From contig CAWVKD010000080.1 of NCBI GenBank assembly GCA_963929765.1, forward strand, positions 1 to 14,439: a stretch of DNA of 14,439 bases. Reading direction: 5' to 3'. The stretch's first letter is position 1. Every line of letters begins with the position of its first letter. Positions 14,150 through 14,439 of this stretch are shown here, in pieces. The notes below the pieces were generated by a model. It was not told the origin of the DNA and did no database searches. It saw nothing but the letters and a program-made list of their open reading frames with translations. Made by a program: the position numbers and the translations under genes. The DNA is from RGIG529 sp963929765. GTDB taxonomy: Bacteria > Bacillota > Clostridia > Oscillospirales > Oscillospiraceae.

Positions 14150-14157
14150 ACGATTCC

Positions 14158-14196
14158 AAAAACACCCATACCTCTTTGAGGGGTATGGGTGTTTTT
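14158..14196. terminator. Bidirectional intrinsic terminator
   Basis: A 15-bp perfect stem pairs 14158-14172 (starting AAAAACACCC) with 14182-14196 (ending GTGTTTTT), with a 9-base loop. It starts eight bases after the flavodoxin stop and eight bases from the stop of the opposing zinc-ribbon gene, so it can end both. Confidence 0.93.
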
Positions 14197-14203
14197 AATG
14201 ATT

Positions 14204-14439
14204 TTATTCTACCTTGGTTCCACAAACGATGCAAAAATTCTGCCCTGGTTTTAACTCTGATCCACAGTTCCGGCAGGTTAACGTTTTGGGAGTCGATGAA
14301 GCAAGATTAGAAGAGTCATCTGGCTCTGGCAACTGGGTACCACAAACGGTACAAAATTTTAATTCTGGTCCTACAGCATTGCCACAAGATGGGCAAAGCC
14401 GGGCTGTTTCTTGAGAGGAGGATTGGGCTTCTTTAATTG
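14204..14439 (-). CDS. C-terminus of a tandem zinc-ribbon protein (partial)
   Basis: The last 77 codons of a minus-strand gene are present; its start lies beyond the window edge. The segment has two zinc ribbons about 45 residues apart, CPSCGN...FCTVCGT and CRNCGS...FCIVCGT, each with two CxxC pairs in the CxxCG form, joined by a Pro/Ser/Asp-rich linker. The ribbons are near-repeats of each other (ELKFC and ELKPGQNFC), which suggests internal duplication. The stop TAA is at 14204-14206. Such modules bind one Zn2+ each and commonly decorate membrane or regulatory proteins in Firmicutes. The main domain is not visible, so no function is offered. Confidence 0.8.
   Translation of the reverse strand, partial: IKEAQSSSQETARLCPSCGNAVGPELKFCTVCGTQLPEPDDSSNLASSTPKTLTCRNCGSELKPGQNFCIVCGTKVE

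Overview
The window looks like chromosome of a low-GC anaerobic Firmicute, most likely a member of class Clostridia and probably Oscillospiraceae/Ruminococcaceae. This rests on gene content: a comEC-holA pair followed by a Toprim RNase M5-like gene, a bacterial GlnRS, a ferredoxin-type thioredoxin reductase, and a feoAAB operon with a Cys-rich FeoB partner beside DUF2325, DUF3793 and short-chain flavodoxin genes. The taxonomic call is inference from gene families, not from a marker gene.

Region 1 (1-4500), plus strand: comEC (DNA uptake channel), holA (clamp-loader delta subunit), an RNase M5-like Toprim gene, and a small hypothetical gene with its own promoter. It ends at a strong stem-loop shared with the convergent glnS.

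Region 2 (4500-8930): glnS on the minus strand. Divergent from it is a thioredoxin-reductase-like flavoprotein whose active-site CATC is intact but whose NADPH-binding signatures are missing. Next come a short TGA-interrupted coding remnant, a 38-bp palindromic terminator, and a convergent minus-strand lipoprotein with an alpha/beta-hydrolase (DUF3089-like) body.

Region 3 (8930-14150) is an iron-homeostasis block. A short DtxR-family regulator is transcribed leftwards. Divergent from it, feoA, feoA, feoB and a small Cys-rich membrane protein make up a ferrous-iron uptake operon. After a stem-loop comes a second unit: DUF2325, DUF3793 and flavodoxin. The two units share inverted repeats of one form, GTTAG-N6-CTAAC: two copies before feoA and one before the DUF2325 gene, the last embedded in a perfect 30-bp palindrome. 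The simplest model is that the local DtxR-type protein, loaded with ferrous iron, represses both units. Iron shortage would then switch on Feo uptake and flavodoxin, which replaces ferredoxin. DUF2325 and DUF3793 would be uncharacterised members of the same response.

Region 4 (14150-14439): a strong bidirectional terminator and the C-terminus of a minus-strand protein with two zinc ribbons, which runs off the window. No tRNA, rRNA, CRISPR array, IS element or prophage gene was seen.
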